Positions 1-5,282 of a stretch of DNA of 5,693 bases are shown one piece after another (the first letter of the stretch is position 1; each line of letters starts with the position of its first letter). The DNA lies in assembly GCF_002027545.1 (NCBI RefSeq), contig NZ_MXAN01000129.1:1-5693 (forward strand), read 5' to 3'. The position numbers were made by a program, and so were the translations under genes. The DNA is from Moraxella lacunata. GTDB taxonomy: Bacteria > Pseudomonadota > Gammaproteobacteria > Pseudomonadales > Moraxellaceae. A model generated the notes under the pieces. The model worked only from the letters and a program-made list of their open reading frames with translations. It was not told the origin of the DNA and did not search any database.

Positions 1-18
1 GTAGTTTGGAAAGAGGTC
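1..18. mobile_element. Right end of an inverted-repeat element extending left of the window
   Basis: Read on the minus strand, these bases give GACCTCTTTCCAAACTAC. This closely matches the left end of the element at 610 (GACCTCTTGCGAAACTAT), differing at three of the first 18 positions. The orientation makes this the right-hand terminus of an element whose body lies before position 1. The next bases, TACTA (19-23), resemble the TAATA that borders both other elements in the window. Only the end is visible, so whether it is a full insertion sequence or a short non-autonomous copy cannot be told. Confidence 0.5.
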
Positions 19-578
19 TACTAAATAGCACATCAGATACAGACTTGATAAAATTACAGCATGAAGTTAATTGCTTAAAAAAAGAAAATCTTGAACTTAA
101 AACAAAAATTACCTTGTTAAATAACGAAAATTCAAAAAGTAGAGATGTTGTTATTCAAAAAGCTATCATATTTTACCATGATATGAATCAAGGGATAACA
201 CAAATTTTAACAAAAAATAATGAACTTACTGTAAAACACACAGAATTTCCAGAAATTCTTGATTATTTAGAAGGTCAAGTTTTAGACATTGCCAATAATT
301 CTTTTGATCATATTTTAAGCATTAATATTTCTCATGATAAAGAAATACCCGAATTTGCTAGATATTTAAGGGGCACCTTAAAAATGGTTAATGGTACCCG
401 TCATGCTATTATTAAATTAAACTACAAAGTCTATGTTCCTGAATGGGTTTGTGAAGATTTCTACCAATATAACAAGCGATATAAAGTCTATTTTTTAGCA
501 GTTGATAAAACCATTGTGGACAAATCAGGGGAGATTTATGAAAAAGTCGCTTTACAAACTTTCATCATTGACAAATAA
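3..578 (+). CDS. Unrecognised coiled-coil protein, 5' end probably missing
   Basis: I do not recognise a family. The frame is open to the window edge. The only early start is a TTG at 6-8, with no ribosome-binding site visible in the few preceding bases, so the true start is probably outside the window or was lost when the repeat end at 1-18 arrived. From that TTG the protein is 190 residues. Residues about 12-45 are rich in Leu, Lys, Glu and Asn with heptad-like spacing and predict a coiled coil. The remainder (about 50-190) looks like a mixed alpha/beta soluble domain ending in strand-like segments; there is no signal peptide or membrane segment. Base composition is strikingly AT-rich (about 20% GC at 61-120 by hand count) compared with the next gene (about 60% GC at 961-1020). 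This suggests recent acquisition. It stands alone, with no co-directional partner. Confidence 0.6.
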   Translation, partial: SLERGLLNSTSDTDLIKLQHEVNCLKKENLELKTKITLLNNENSKSRDVVIQKAIIFYHDMNQGITQILTKNNELTVKHTEFPEILDYLEGQVLDIANNSFDHILSINISHDKEIPEFARYLRGTLKMVNGTRHAIIKLNYKVYVPEWVCEDFYQYNKRYKVYFLAVDKTIVDKSGEIYEKVALQTFIIDK

Positions 579-609
579 ATATCTGCGTAAACCAAGTTGG
601 CAAATAATA

Positions 610-708
610 GACCTCTTGCGAAACTATGGCTTTATTGATTTTGTCAAAATTTAAGGCTCAATAAAATCAAGGGTTATGAACTAGTATTTTTGCATCTCGC
701 AAGAACTC
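610..708. mobile_element. 99-bp MITE-like element with TAATA flanking repeats
   Basis: The left end GACCTCTTGCGAAAC (610-624) and the complement of the right end (GAGTTCTTGCGAGAT, 708-694) form an imperfect terminal inverted repeat, matching at 11 of 15 positions. TAATA lies immediately outside on both sides (605-609 and 709-713) in direct orientation, as a target-site duplication would. Inside is a second inverted pair, TTGATTTT (635-642) and AAAATCAA (663-670), so a transcript could fold extensively. There is no room for a transposase. The termini match those of the element at 2706-2826 with only transition differences at the left end. The most likely reading is a non-autonomous derivative of an insertion sequence; a decayed remnant is the alternative. 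Confidence 0.6.
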
Positions 709-755
709 TAATATAACCCAATCTAATCCCAAAGTTGATTTTTATCACCCAAACC

Positions 756-1376
756 CTACCCCCTTGTCCGAGCAACCGCCTCCGCCAGCCCCATTTGTCC
801 GCTATCAGTCAAGCCTTGTACCACGCTGTCAAAATCGCCCTGCTCTCGGTTTTGGCTAAGTTTAAATTTACCAATCATCTCACCGACATCAATCGTCAAG
901 CCCAAAATGCCCTGTATCTCCTCCGCCAGATAGTCAGCAGGAGCGTCTTTCATTTTCCAAGGGGTGTCCTGCGTGCTTTCGTGGATATTGGTCAACGTGC
1001 CAACCGCACGCATCAGCCCCTTGACATCATCAAATACGCTTGCACGCCCACGCACCTGCACCACTTCATAATTCCACGTTGGCACATGGCGGTGGTGGAC
1101 GTGTTTGGACGGATACCAGTTGGGCGTGATATAACCCTGCTCACCATAAAACAGTATCATCACGTCCGCCCCATTGACATAGTCGGCAAGCGGATTGGCT
1201 TTGGCAAAATGGGCGATGAGCGTGAGCGTGTCGTCTTGTTGCACCACATAAAAGGGCAACAAATCCGCTTGGGGCGTGCCGTCTTTTATGCTGATAAGCG
1301 TGCCTAATGGGTGGGCTTTGATAAAGTCGGTAAGGACAGTGCGGTCAGTTTCGGTAAAAAGTGGGGGTAGGTGCAT
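756..1376 (-). CDS. PaiB-family FMN-binding protein (putative negative regulator)
   Basis: This 206-residue protein fits the PaiB / FMN-binding split-barrel family (often annotated 'FMN-binding negative transcriptional regulator'), which has a usual length near 200-210. Visible family signatures are the N-terminal M-x-x-P-x-x-F-x-E-T-D pattern (1-11), NWYPSK (86-91), VPTWNY (98-103), APADYL (145-150) and the C-terminal GKFKLSQNR (169-177). The family's namesake in Bacillus affects protease and sporulation genes, but its biochemical role is poorly settled, so a regulatory role here is only inferred from the name; flavin or haem binding is equally plausible. The start is ATG at 1374-1376, preceded on the minus strand by AAGGAAAA at a normal distance. 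A well-formed promoter lies just upstream, so it is probably transcribed separately from psd. No second pai gene is adjacent. The paiB symbol is withheld because orthology is not shown. Confidence 0.88.
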   Translation of the reverse strand: MHLPPLFTETDRTVLTDFIKAHPLGTLISIKDGTPQADLLPFYVVQQDDTLTLIAHFAKANPLADYVNGADVMILFYGEQGYITPNWYPSKHVHHRHVPTWNYEVVQVRGRASVFDDVKGLMRAVGTLTNIHESTQDTPWKMKDAPADYLAEEIQGILGLTIDVGEMIGKFKLSQNREQGDFDSVVQGLTDSGQMGLAEAVARTRG

Positions 1377-1414
1377 GGGTTTTCCTTGATGATGGGTGGT
1401 GTTAAATTGGGGTG

Positions 1415-1443
1415 ATTCTAAAAAATTGGTCTTGTTAAATCAA
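1415..1443 (-). promoter_or_regulatory. Sigma-70 promoter of the PaiB-family gene
   Basis: On the minus strand there is a -35 box TTGATT (1443-1438) and a -10 box TAGAAT (1420-1415) separated by exactly 17 bp. They match the consensus at 4/6 and 5/6 positions. Transcription would begin near 1408, giving a leader of about 30 nt before the ATG at 1376 that contains the AAGGAAAA ribosome-binding site. Confidence 0.6.
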
Positions 1444-1451
1444 TGTATATT

Positions 1452-1475
1452 TTAAAAATCGATTACGGTTTTTAA
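1452..1475 (-). terminator. Probable intrinsic terminator after psd
   Basis: A 10-bp stem, TTAAAAATCG (1452-1461) with CGGTTTTTAA (1466-1475), encloses a 4-nt loop. It has one G-T wobble, and its downstream arm as transcribed from psd ends in a run of U. It begins just past the psd stop codon. The stem is AT-rich, so its strength is doubtful, but its position between psd and the promoter of the next gene fits termination. Confidence 0.45.
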
Positions 1476-1476
1476 C

Positions 1477-2307
1477 TTAACCAATCGCCCCAATTCTCTC
1501 CCCCATAACCACTGTCTTACCATGTACAAACTCATCGCCCCATGCGGTATTTGCCGATTTTGGTAGCACGATAATGGCGGTAGAACCCAGATAAAACCGC
1601 CCAAGCTCATCGCCTTTTTTGAGCGTCATGTCATGCGTGCGGTGCTGAATGTAGGGCGTGCGTTTGATTGCCCCTGTCGCCACAGACTCAATCCCTGCCA
1701 CAATCATCGCCCCAACCAGCACCACGCACGCACGCCCAAAGGCGGTGTCAAATTCGCACACCAACCGCTCGTTACGGGCAAACAGGTCGGGGACATTCTC
1801 GGCGGTGGTGTTATTGACCGAAAACAGCGTACCTGGCACGTAGCGTGTGGCAACCAACGTGCCGTCAAAGGGCATATGCACACGGTGGTAATTGGTGGGA
1901 GCAAGATAAATCGTGGCAAATGAACCATCCACAAACGCCTTACCCAGCTCAAAATCCGCCAAAAGTTGCCCCACGTCATAATCTCGCCCTTTGGCTTGGA
2001 GAAGTTGCCCGTTTGTGATTGCTCCGATTTGGCTGATTTTGCCGTCAGCAGGGCAGGCAATGCCGTCTGCGGTGTCGTCAATCGGACGCATACCATCTTT
2101 TAATTCACGGGTAAAAAAGTCGTTGAAACTCTCATAATCGTCCAGATTACCACGCTCATATTCCGCCAAATCAATGTTGTAGGCTTTGGCAAAAGTATGA
2201 ACAAAGGCTTTTTTGATATAAGGGTTTTGGCTTTTAGCAAGGTAGCCTGCCACTTCTGATAGGGTTTGTTGTGGGGCTAAGTTTTGGGCTAGGGTAAATA
2301 GGTTCAT
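1477..2307 (-). CDS. psd: Phosphatidylserine decarboxylase proenzyme
   Basis: Psd converts phosphatidylserine to phosphatidylethanolamine and CO2 at the inner membrane, the last step of PE synthesis. From the chosen start it has 276 residues, a normal size for the type I proteobacterial enzyme. The proenzyme cleaves itself within the LGST motif (240-243): Gly241-Ser242 is the scissile bond and Ser242 becomes the pyruvoyl group of the small alpha chain (242-276), leaving a beta chain of 241 residues. The expected Asp-His-Ser self-cleavage triad is present: Asp88 in CPADGK, His144 in HRVHMP, and Ser242. The N-terminal FNDFFTRELK (61-70) is also typical. The ATG at 2305-2307 is preferred because AAAGG lies 7 nt before it. 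The ATG two codons earlier is too close to that site, and the TTG at 2338-2340 has none. It is followed by a hairpin, and the PaiB-like gene downstream has its own promoter. Confidence 0.95.
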   Translation of the reverse strand: MNLFTLAQNLAPQQTLSEVAGYLAKSQNPYIKKAFVHTFAKAYNIDLAEYERGNLDDYESFNDFFTRELKDGMRPIDDTADGIACPADGKISQIGAITNGQLLQAKGRDYDVGQLLADFELGKAFVDGSFATIYLAPTNYHRVHMPFDGTLVATRYVPGTLFSVNNTTAENVPDLFARNERLVCEFDTAFGRACVVLVGAMIVAGIESVATGAIKRTPYIQHRTHDMTLKKGDELGRFYLGSTAIIVLPKSANTAWGDEFVHGKTVVMGERIGAIG

Positions 2308-2401
2308 GTTCATGCCTTTACAGTTAAAATAACAAATCAACCACGCTATTGTAACGTATTTTTGTTAAGATAAGGACTTCTTTTTTAAAAGGCGGATAAA
2401 A

Positions 2402-2694
2402 ATGTTCAAAAAAACATGGCAGACCACTTATGACGGTATGCAGATTGCCATTCACAATTATTGGGGTTTTTGGGTCGAACCACAGAAGAGATAATCATAG
2501 ACGGCAAACAAGTGCATTACCATAAAGGAGATATTTTTGAAAGACTGGGGTTTACCAAAGTCTTCTATGCCAATGACACCAAAATTACCATTAAGATTGG
2601 TAGCAGTTGGCATTGTTGTGGTGTAGCGTGTCAGATTTTTATCAATGATGAGTTTTATTATGGCGATGATAAGGTGTTGTTTGCCGATTCATGA
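2402..2694 (+). pseudogene. Small unrecognised protein gene with a -1 frameshift
   Basis: An ATG at 2402-2404, with AAAAGG nine bases upstream, opens a frame encoding 30 residues (starting MFKKTWQTTYDG) that stops at 2492-2494. The natural continuation is in the -1 frame, from about 2461 to the TGA at 2692-2694. Joined within the run of five T at 2467-2471, they give one protein of about 97 residues with the sequence NYWGFLGRTTEEIIIDG across the junction. It has no signal peptide or membrane segment. The C-terminal half has strand-like segments and a WHCCGVAC stretch with three cysteines. I do not recognise the family. Possible explanations are loss of one T (mutation or phase variation), programmed frameshifting, or a sequencing error. 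The gene is divergent from psd, and a mobile-element-like repeat begins 11 bp after its stop. Confidence 0.6.
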
Positions 2695-2705
2695 TTTGGT
2701 TAATA

Positions 2706-2826
2706 GACTTCCTGCAAAACCCCAAATTAAAGAAAACCGTTCGTGGTGAGCTTGGGAAACCTAACGGTTTTCCGCTACCCGCAGGCATGGCTCAGGGCGA
2801 ACGGAAAACTAGTTTTGCAGGAAGTT
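2706..2826. mobile_element. 121-bp MITE-like element with TAATA flanking repeats
   Basis: The ends GACTTCCTGCAAAAC (2706-2720) and, on the other strand, AACTTCCTGCAAAAC (2826-2812) are inverted repeats matching at 14 of 15 positions. TAATA flanks the element directly at 2701-2705 and 2827-2831. The left terminus differs from that of the element at 610 by three transitions within 15 bases. Inside is a perfect 10-bp hairpin, GAAAACCGTT (2732-2741) with AACGGTTTTC (2763-2772). A second half-site CCGTTCGCCCTGAGC (complement of 2804-2790) resembles CCGTTCGTGGTGAGC at 2737-2751. No open reading frame of note is present. It lies between the broken small gene and the PACE gene. Confidence 0.7.
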
Positions 2827-2844
2827 TAATATAGTTGCTATAAC
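2815..2844 (+). promoter_or_regulatory. Possible hybrid promoter at the element edge for the PACE gene
   Basis: The outward-reading element end supplies TTGCAG (2815-2820) as a weak -35 (3/6). TATAAC (2839-2844), in the flanking DNA just past the TAATA repeat, is a good -10 (5/6), with an 18-bp spacer. Transcription would start about 20 bp before the ATG at 2869. The -35 is poor, so this is a suggestion only. Confidence 0.25.
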
Positions 2845-2868
2845 AACCGTTTTATTTTGCTAAATTTT

Positions 2869-3312
2869 ATGTCAAACACCCTAACCAACCCCATGCGTGC
2901 CAAAGAACGCCTATTTCATGCCGTGCTGTTTGAGATTGGGGCGATTGGACTAACGGTGGCTGTTTTTGCCCTGTTTGGCGACAACCATAGCCCGACCCAC
3001 GCCACAGGTTTGGCGGTGGCAATCTCGGCGCTGGCGGTGGTGTGGAACATGGTGTTTAACTTTTTGTTTGACAAAGTGGTAACGGGCGAACGCCTTGACC
3101 GCTCGCTTGGCACTCGCCTGATTCATATGGGATTGTTTGAAGGTGGGCTATTTTTGGCAACCGTGCCGATGATTGCCTATGCCCTAGATGTCTCGCTATG
3201 GACGGCGTTTGTTATGGATATTGGCGTGGTGGCGGTGATTGGGGTTTATACGTTACTTTTTAATTGGGGTTATGATTGGGTGCGATTTTTTATTGTCAGA
3301 AATAACACATGA
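2869..3312 (+). CDS. PACE-family efflux transporter (AceI-like)
   Basis: This 147-residue inner-membrane protein fits the proteobacterial antimicrobial compound efflux (PACE) family, whose members such as AceI (about 144 residues) export biocides like chlorhexidine, or polyamines, using the proton gradient. There are two tandem bacterial transmembrane-pair units: helices at about 16-37 and 47-68, then 83-105 and 111-133. The two units are visibly similar at the start of each (RLFHAVLFEIG at 15-24ff and RLIHMGLFEGG at 83-93) and at the end (VVWNMVFNFLFDK and VYTLLFNWGYDWV). Glu22 in helix 1 corresponds to the essential Glu15 of AceI, and Glu91 to its counterpart in the repeat. No clear ribosome-binding site precedes the ATG at 2869. 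The ATG at 2893 would give 139 residues and a Glu at 14, closer to AceI, so the start is uncertain. The substrate cannot be predicted. The stop overlaps the next start as ATGA. Confidence 0.85.
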   Translation: MSNTLTNPMRAKERLFHAVLFEIGAIGLTVAVFALFGDNHSPTHATGLAVAISALAVVWNMVFNFLFDKVVTGERLDRSLGTRLIHMGLFEGGLFLATVPMIAYALDVSLWTAFVMDIGVVAVIGVYTLLFNWGYDWVRFFIVRNNT

Positions 3313-3728
3313 AAAAGCCGTTTTTGATATTACTCTTTACGTCATTGGGCGTGATAATTTTGCCAATCGCCTTTTTGTTTTGGGTGCTTGTTGTTTATCA
3401 TGAAAGCTATTATATTTGCACAGAAAAAACCCAAAAATGTGTTACTGTCATTGTATTTCATCAGGGCAGAGATAGATTTTTGCGGTTTTATGACGGCAGA
3501 ATATACAGTAATTTTCAGCTTTTGGGCAAAGACTATGCCGAATCTTATGTAGAACCCGACCCCCATGTTCATATCAATGAGCGGGGGCAAATTGTGATTA
3601 CCGATATTGACTTACCCAAAAAATATCAAGGCAAATTACAAAATGTCCATTTTGACGAAAAGCCCAATGGCAAACATGACATAGGTGAATCTTATGTTCG
3701 CTTATCATTTTATCCCTTGCTGTTTTAA
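3309..3728 (+). CDS. Unrecognised membrane-anchored protein
   Basis: I do not recognise this 139-residue protein. Residues 1-4 (MKKP) are followed by a long hydrophobic stretch at about 5-30, which would act as a signal anchor with the remainder outside the cytoplasmic membrane. No lipobox or clear signal-peptidase site is seen. Cys37 and Cys44, just past the membrane segment, could form a disulfide in the periplasm. The soluble part (about 45-139) has alternating strand-like segments and no recognised motif. Its ATG overlaps the stop of the PACE gene in an ATGA, which indicates translational coupling. Partnership with the transporter is conceivable, but nothing in the protein itself shows it. 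It ends 38 bp before dtd. Confidence 0.75.
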   Translation: MKKPFLILLFTSLGVIILPIAFLFWVLVVYHESYYICTEKTQKCVTVIVFHQGRDRFLRFYDGRIYSNFQLLGKDYAESYVEPDPHVHINERGQIVITDIDLPKKYQGKLQNVHFDEKPNGKHDIGESYVRLSFYPLLF

Positions 3729-3766
3729 ACTTGGTTGTTTTAAAAATATCATTAAAAAGGAAATCC

Positions 3767-4204
3767 ATGAAAGCCCTAATCCAACGAGTTAAGTCCGCCC
3801 ATGTCGCTGTGGACGGTCAAATCATCGGACAAATCCAATCAGGCGTGCTTGCCTATATCGGCATTGGCAAAGATGATGATTTTGATAAAGCGTGCAAATT
3901 GGTGGATAAAATCATCGCCTACCGCATTTTTGAAGATGACAACGGCAAAATGGGCAAATCGGTGTCCGATGTGGACGGTGGGTTATTGCTCGTGTCGCAA
4001 TTTACCCTAATGGCAAAAACCGACAAGGGTCGCCGTCCCGACTTCGCCCCTGCCATGCCCCCAGATGACGCAAGGACGTTGTTTGATAAGTTGGTCAATT
4101 ACGCCAAACAAGTCTATCCAAGCGTTGCCACAGGCGAATTTGGGGCGAATATGGCGGTCATGGCGGTCAATGACGGCCCGATTAATTTTTTGTTGGAAGT
4201 GTGA
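3767..4204 (+). CDS. dtd: D-aminoacyl-tRNA deacylase
   Basis: Dtd hydrolyses D-amino acids mischarged on tRNA (and Gly from tRNA-Ala) in the cytoplasm, protecting translation. The protein has 145 residues, the standard length. It begins MKALIQRV and carries the first signature SQFTL (77-81) with Thr80 at the expected place. The second signature contains the cross-subunit Gly-cisPro pair at Gly137-Pro138, numbering identical to the E. coli enzyme. The motif after it reads GPIN instead of the usual GPVT, a conservative Val-to-Ile change and a less usual Thr-to-Asn change. The start is fixed by AAAAAGGAAA ending a few bases before the ATG at 3767; an in-frame upstream start at 3731 lacks such a site. 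It lies 38 bp after the membrane-protein gene on the same strand and may share its transcript. It is convergent with ygfZ. Confidence 0.95.
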   Translation: MKALIQRVKSAHVAVDGQIIGQIQSGVLAYIGIGKDDDFDKACKLVDKIIAYRIFEDDNGKMGKSVSDVDGGLLLVSQFTLMAKTDKGRRPDFAPAMPPDDARTLFDKLVNYAKQVYPSVATGEFGANMAVMAVNDGPINFLLEV

Positions 4205-4247
4205 TTTTTAAAATCATTTAACTTTAAAATACACCCATTGGCAGTAA

Positions 4248-4264
4248 GGTGCGTATTACGCACC
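4248..4264. repeat. 17-bp perfect palindrome GGTGCGTATTACGCACC
   Basis: The arms GGTGCGTA and TACGCACC are perfectly complementary around a single central T. It is the first of several palindromes in the 283-bp gap between dtd and ygfZ. Its core is close to that of the 29-bp unit at 4282-4310. I see no coding sequence in this gap (4205-4487). Confidence 0.6.
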
Positions 4265-4319
4265 AATAAGATTTTTCATTGAAAAGGTGCGTGGTACGCC
4301 ACCCTACAAAAACCTTATT
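4265..4319. repeat. Inverted repeat enclosing a palindromic unit
   Basis: AATAAGATTTTT (4265-4276) and AAAAACCTTATT (4308-4319) are complementary at 11 of 12 positions. They bracket the 29-bp unit of 4282-4310, so the whole stretch could fold as a long hairpin with a second hairpin inside. It starts immediately after the perfect palindrome ending at 4264. Confidence 0.5.
4282..4310 (+). repeat. 29-bp palindromic unit, copy 1
   Basis: It starts AAAAGG and ends CCCTACAAA, exactly as the 29-bp unit at 4434-4462. The core GGTGCGTGGTACGCCACC is an imperfect palindrome with one bulged G. The borders are shared with copy 2, but the core sequence is almost entirely different. Confidence 0.5.
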
Positions 4320-4384
4320 AAAAATTGTGGAGTTGGTGCGAATTGGCGTTAATTTGCCATATTATTAAAATTGGCATGATAAAA

Positions 4385-4419
4385 TTTGGGCGTATCGGAA
4401 CAAATGATATCCGCCCAAA
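4385..4419. terminator. Hairpin, possible terminator in the convergent dtd-ygfZ gap
   Basis: TTTGGGCG (4385-4392) pairs perfectly with CGCCCAAA (4412-4419), with two further base pairs inside after one mismatch and a loop of about 12-15 nt. As read from ygfZ, the stem is followed by TTTTA, so it could act as a second terminator for that gene. Read in the dtd direction the T-run is displaced (4427-4431), so termination is less likely. Confidence 0.35.
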
Positions 4420-4430
4420 ATCAAGGTTTT

Positions 4431-4457
4431 TATAAAAGGGCAAATGTGATTTGCCCT
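4431..4457 (-). terminator. Probable intrinsic terminator of ygfZ
   Basis: Transcribed from ygfZ, the 9-bp stem AGGGCAAAT / ATTTGCCCT with a 3-nt loop is followed directly by TTTATA, a short U-rich tail. The stem lies about 30 nt after the stop codon. It uses the palindrome of repeat copy 2, so the repeat may have been kept as a terminator. Confidence 0.5.
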
Positions 4458-4462
4458 ACAAA
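4434..4462 (+). repeat. 29-bp palindromic unit, copy 2
   Basis: It starts AAAAGG and ends CCCTACAAA like copy 1 at 4282-4310 and has the same length. Its core GGGCAAAT-GTG-ATTTGCCC is a perfect 8-bp stem with a 3-nt loop. It lies 25 bp past the ygfZ stop. Confidence 0.5.
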
Positions 4463-4487
4463 CCCTTTTAGCAAGCTCATCAGCCCC

Positions 4488-5198
4488 TTATTTCACACGC
4501 CCCACATCGCCCATAAGCTCATCAGGCAAAGGTAGGATTTCCCCAATTTCTGCCACATGCTCGGGCGAGCCGATGACGAGTGCGTCAAAACTGCCATCAT
4601 GTGCCATGCCATTGACGATTTGCACTTTACCGACCTTGTCGCCGTCTTGGACAGGCTCAGGCAGTCGCACACGGTGCAGGTAGGCTTTGGGGCTTGCCTT
4701 AAAATAGAGCCGTGCGATAATCTCTTGTCCCAGATAGCACCCCTTATCATAATCCACACCCCCACGCTGGTGCAGGCGTAGCTCCTGGGGTTGGAACAGT
4801 CCCCCTGTGGCTTGGGTTATCCACACATTGCCCGTCTCAATGCTCGCTCTCGCCCACGCCCCAAAGTCGGCAAGGCTTTCATCATCGCCAAAAGTTGGCA
4901 TACCATTTACCACAACAGGATAAATGGGCGTGGGGGCGGACTGGGTAAATTTAGAAAACGCCCCGTATTTTTTGATATGGGCGGTAAGATTATCCATGCA
5001 GTCTGCCGATGTGATGAGTACAAAGGTCTCATCATCAGTGCGACACACCCACAGCCCAAAGGCAACACGCCCTTTTAGGTCGCTAATGGCACACGGCAAA
5101 AAATCATGGGTGAGTTTGTCCACATTGACGGTTAATTGACCTTGTAAAAATTTGGCGGTGTCTTTGCCAGTTAGAGTGATTTGTGAAAATTGGCTCAT
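4488..5198 (-). CDS. ygfZ: YgfZ/GcvT-domain folate-binding protein
   Basis: YgfZ is a cytoplasmic tetrahydrofolate-binding protein related to the glycine-cleavage T protein; it is needed for full activity of several Fe-S enzymes, especially radical-SAM methylthiolases such as MiaB. The diagnostic motif K-G-C-Y-x-G-Q-E is present as KGCYLGQE (152-159) with the essential cysteine at 154. The N-terminal part (about 5-25, ITLTGKDTAKFLQGQLT) and the ALVIG segment (206-210) also fit. At 236 residues it is much shorter than E. coli YgfZ (326) and looks like a compact version, apparently with a reduced C-terminal region. The start at 5196-5198 has only a weak GAGAA ribosome-binding site. It is divergent from the PhnA-like gene with a 116-bp gap and is followed by hairpins. 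Confidence 0.9.
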   Translation of the reverse strand: MSQFSQITLTGKDTAKFLQGQLTVNVDKLTHDFLPCAISDLKGRVAFGLWVCRTDDETFVLITSADCMDNLTAHIKKYGAFSKFTQSAPTPIYPVVVNGMPTFGDDESLADFGAWARASIETGNVWITQATGGLFQPQELRLHQRGGVDYDKGCYLGQEIIARLYFKASPKAYLHRVRLPEPVQDGDKVGKVQIVNGMAHDGSFDALVIGSPEHVAEIGEILPLPDELMGDVGRVK

Positions 5199-5248
5199 GG
5201 TGTTCTCGGTTGGTATTTGTTATTTGTCATTTTCATCAATAAGGGGGC

Positions 5249-5269
5249 TTGGCTTTATTTTCAAGCCAA
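5249..5269. repeat. 7-bp inverted repeat in the ygfZ / PhnA-like divergent region
   Basis: TTGGCTT (5249-5255) and AAGCCAA (5263-5269) are perfect inverted repeats around a 7-nt spacer, just upstream of the -10 of the PhnA-like gene where the -35 would be. The location suits a binding site for a dimeric regulator acting on one or both divergent genes, but nothing identifies the regulator. Confidence 0.35.
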
Positions 5270-5282
5270 AATGTATCAAAAA

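Noticed and set aside
735..1307. Long plus-strand open frame (190 residues) opposite the PaiB-like gene
   Set aside because: It lies antisense within a gene with clear family motifs, has no recognisable domain or ribosome-binding site, and its composition reads like a shadow.
1633..2096. Open frames on both strands inside psd
   Set aside because: Psd has its full catalytic set and length, and these frames overlap it without any motif of their own.
2341..2376. TACAAT on the minus strand (2353-2348) as a psd -10 box, and TTGTAA (2349-2354) as a -35 for the small plus-strand gene
   Set aside because: Neither has an acceptable partner box at 16-18 bp, so no promoter is called, although one must exist in this divergent gap.
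2732..2810. GTGGTGAGCTT / GCTCAGGGCGAACGG segments inside the second element, resembling a palindrome type seen scattered in many proteobacteria
   Set aside because: Not listed separately because the copies are degenerate and lie wholly inside the element; their origin cannot be settled from this window.
4202..4216. TGATTTTTAAAATCA palindrome at the dtd stop as a terminator
   Set aside because: The stem is almost all A-T and overlaps the stop codon, with no GC core, so it is too weak to call.
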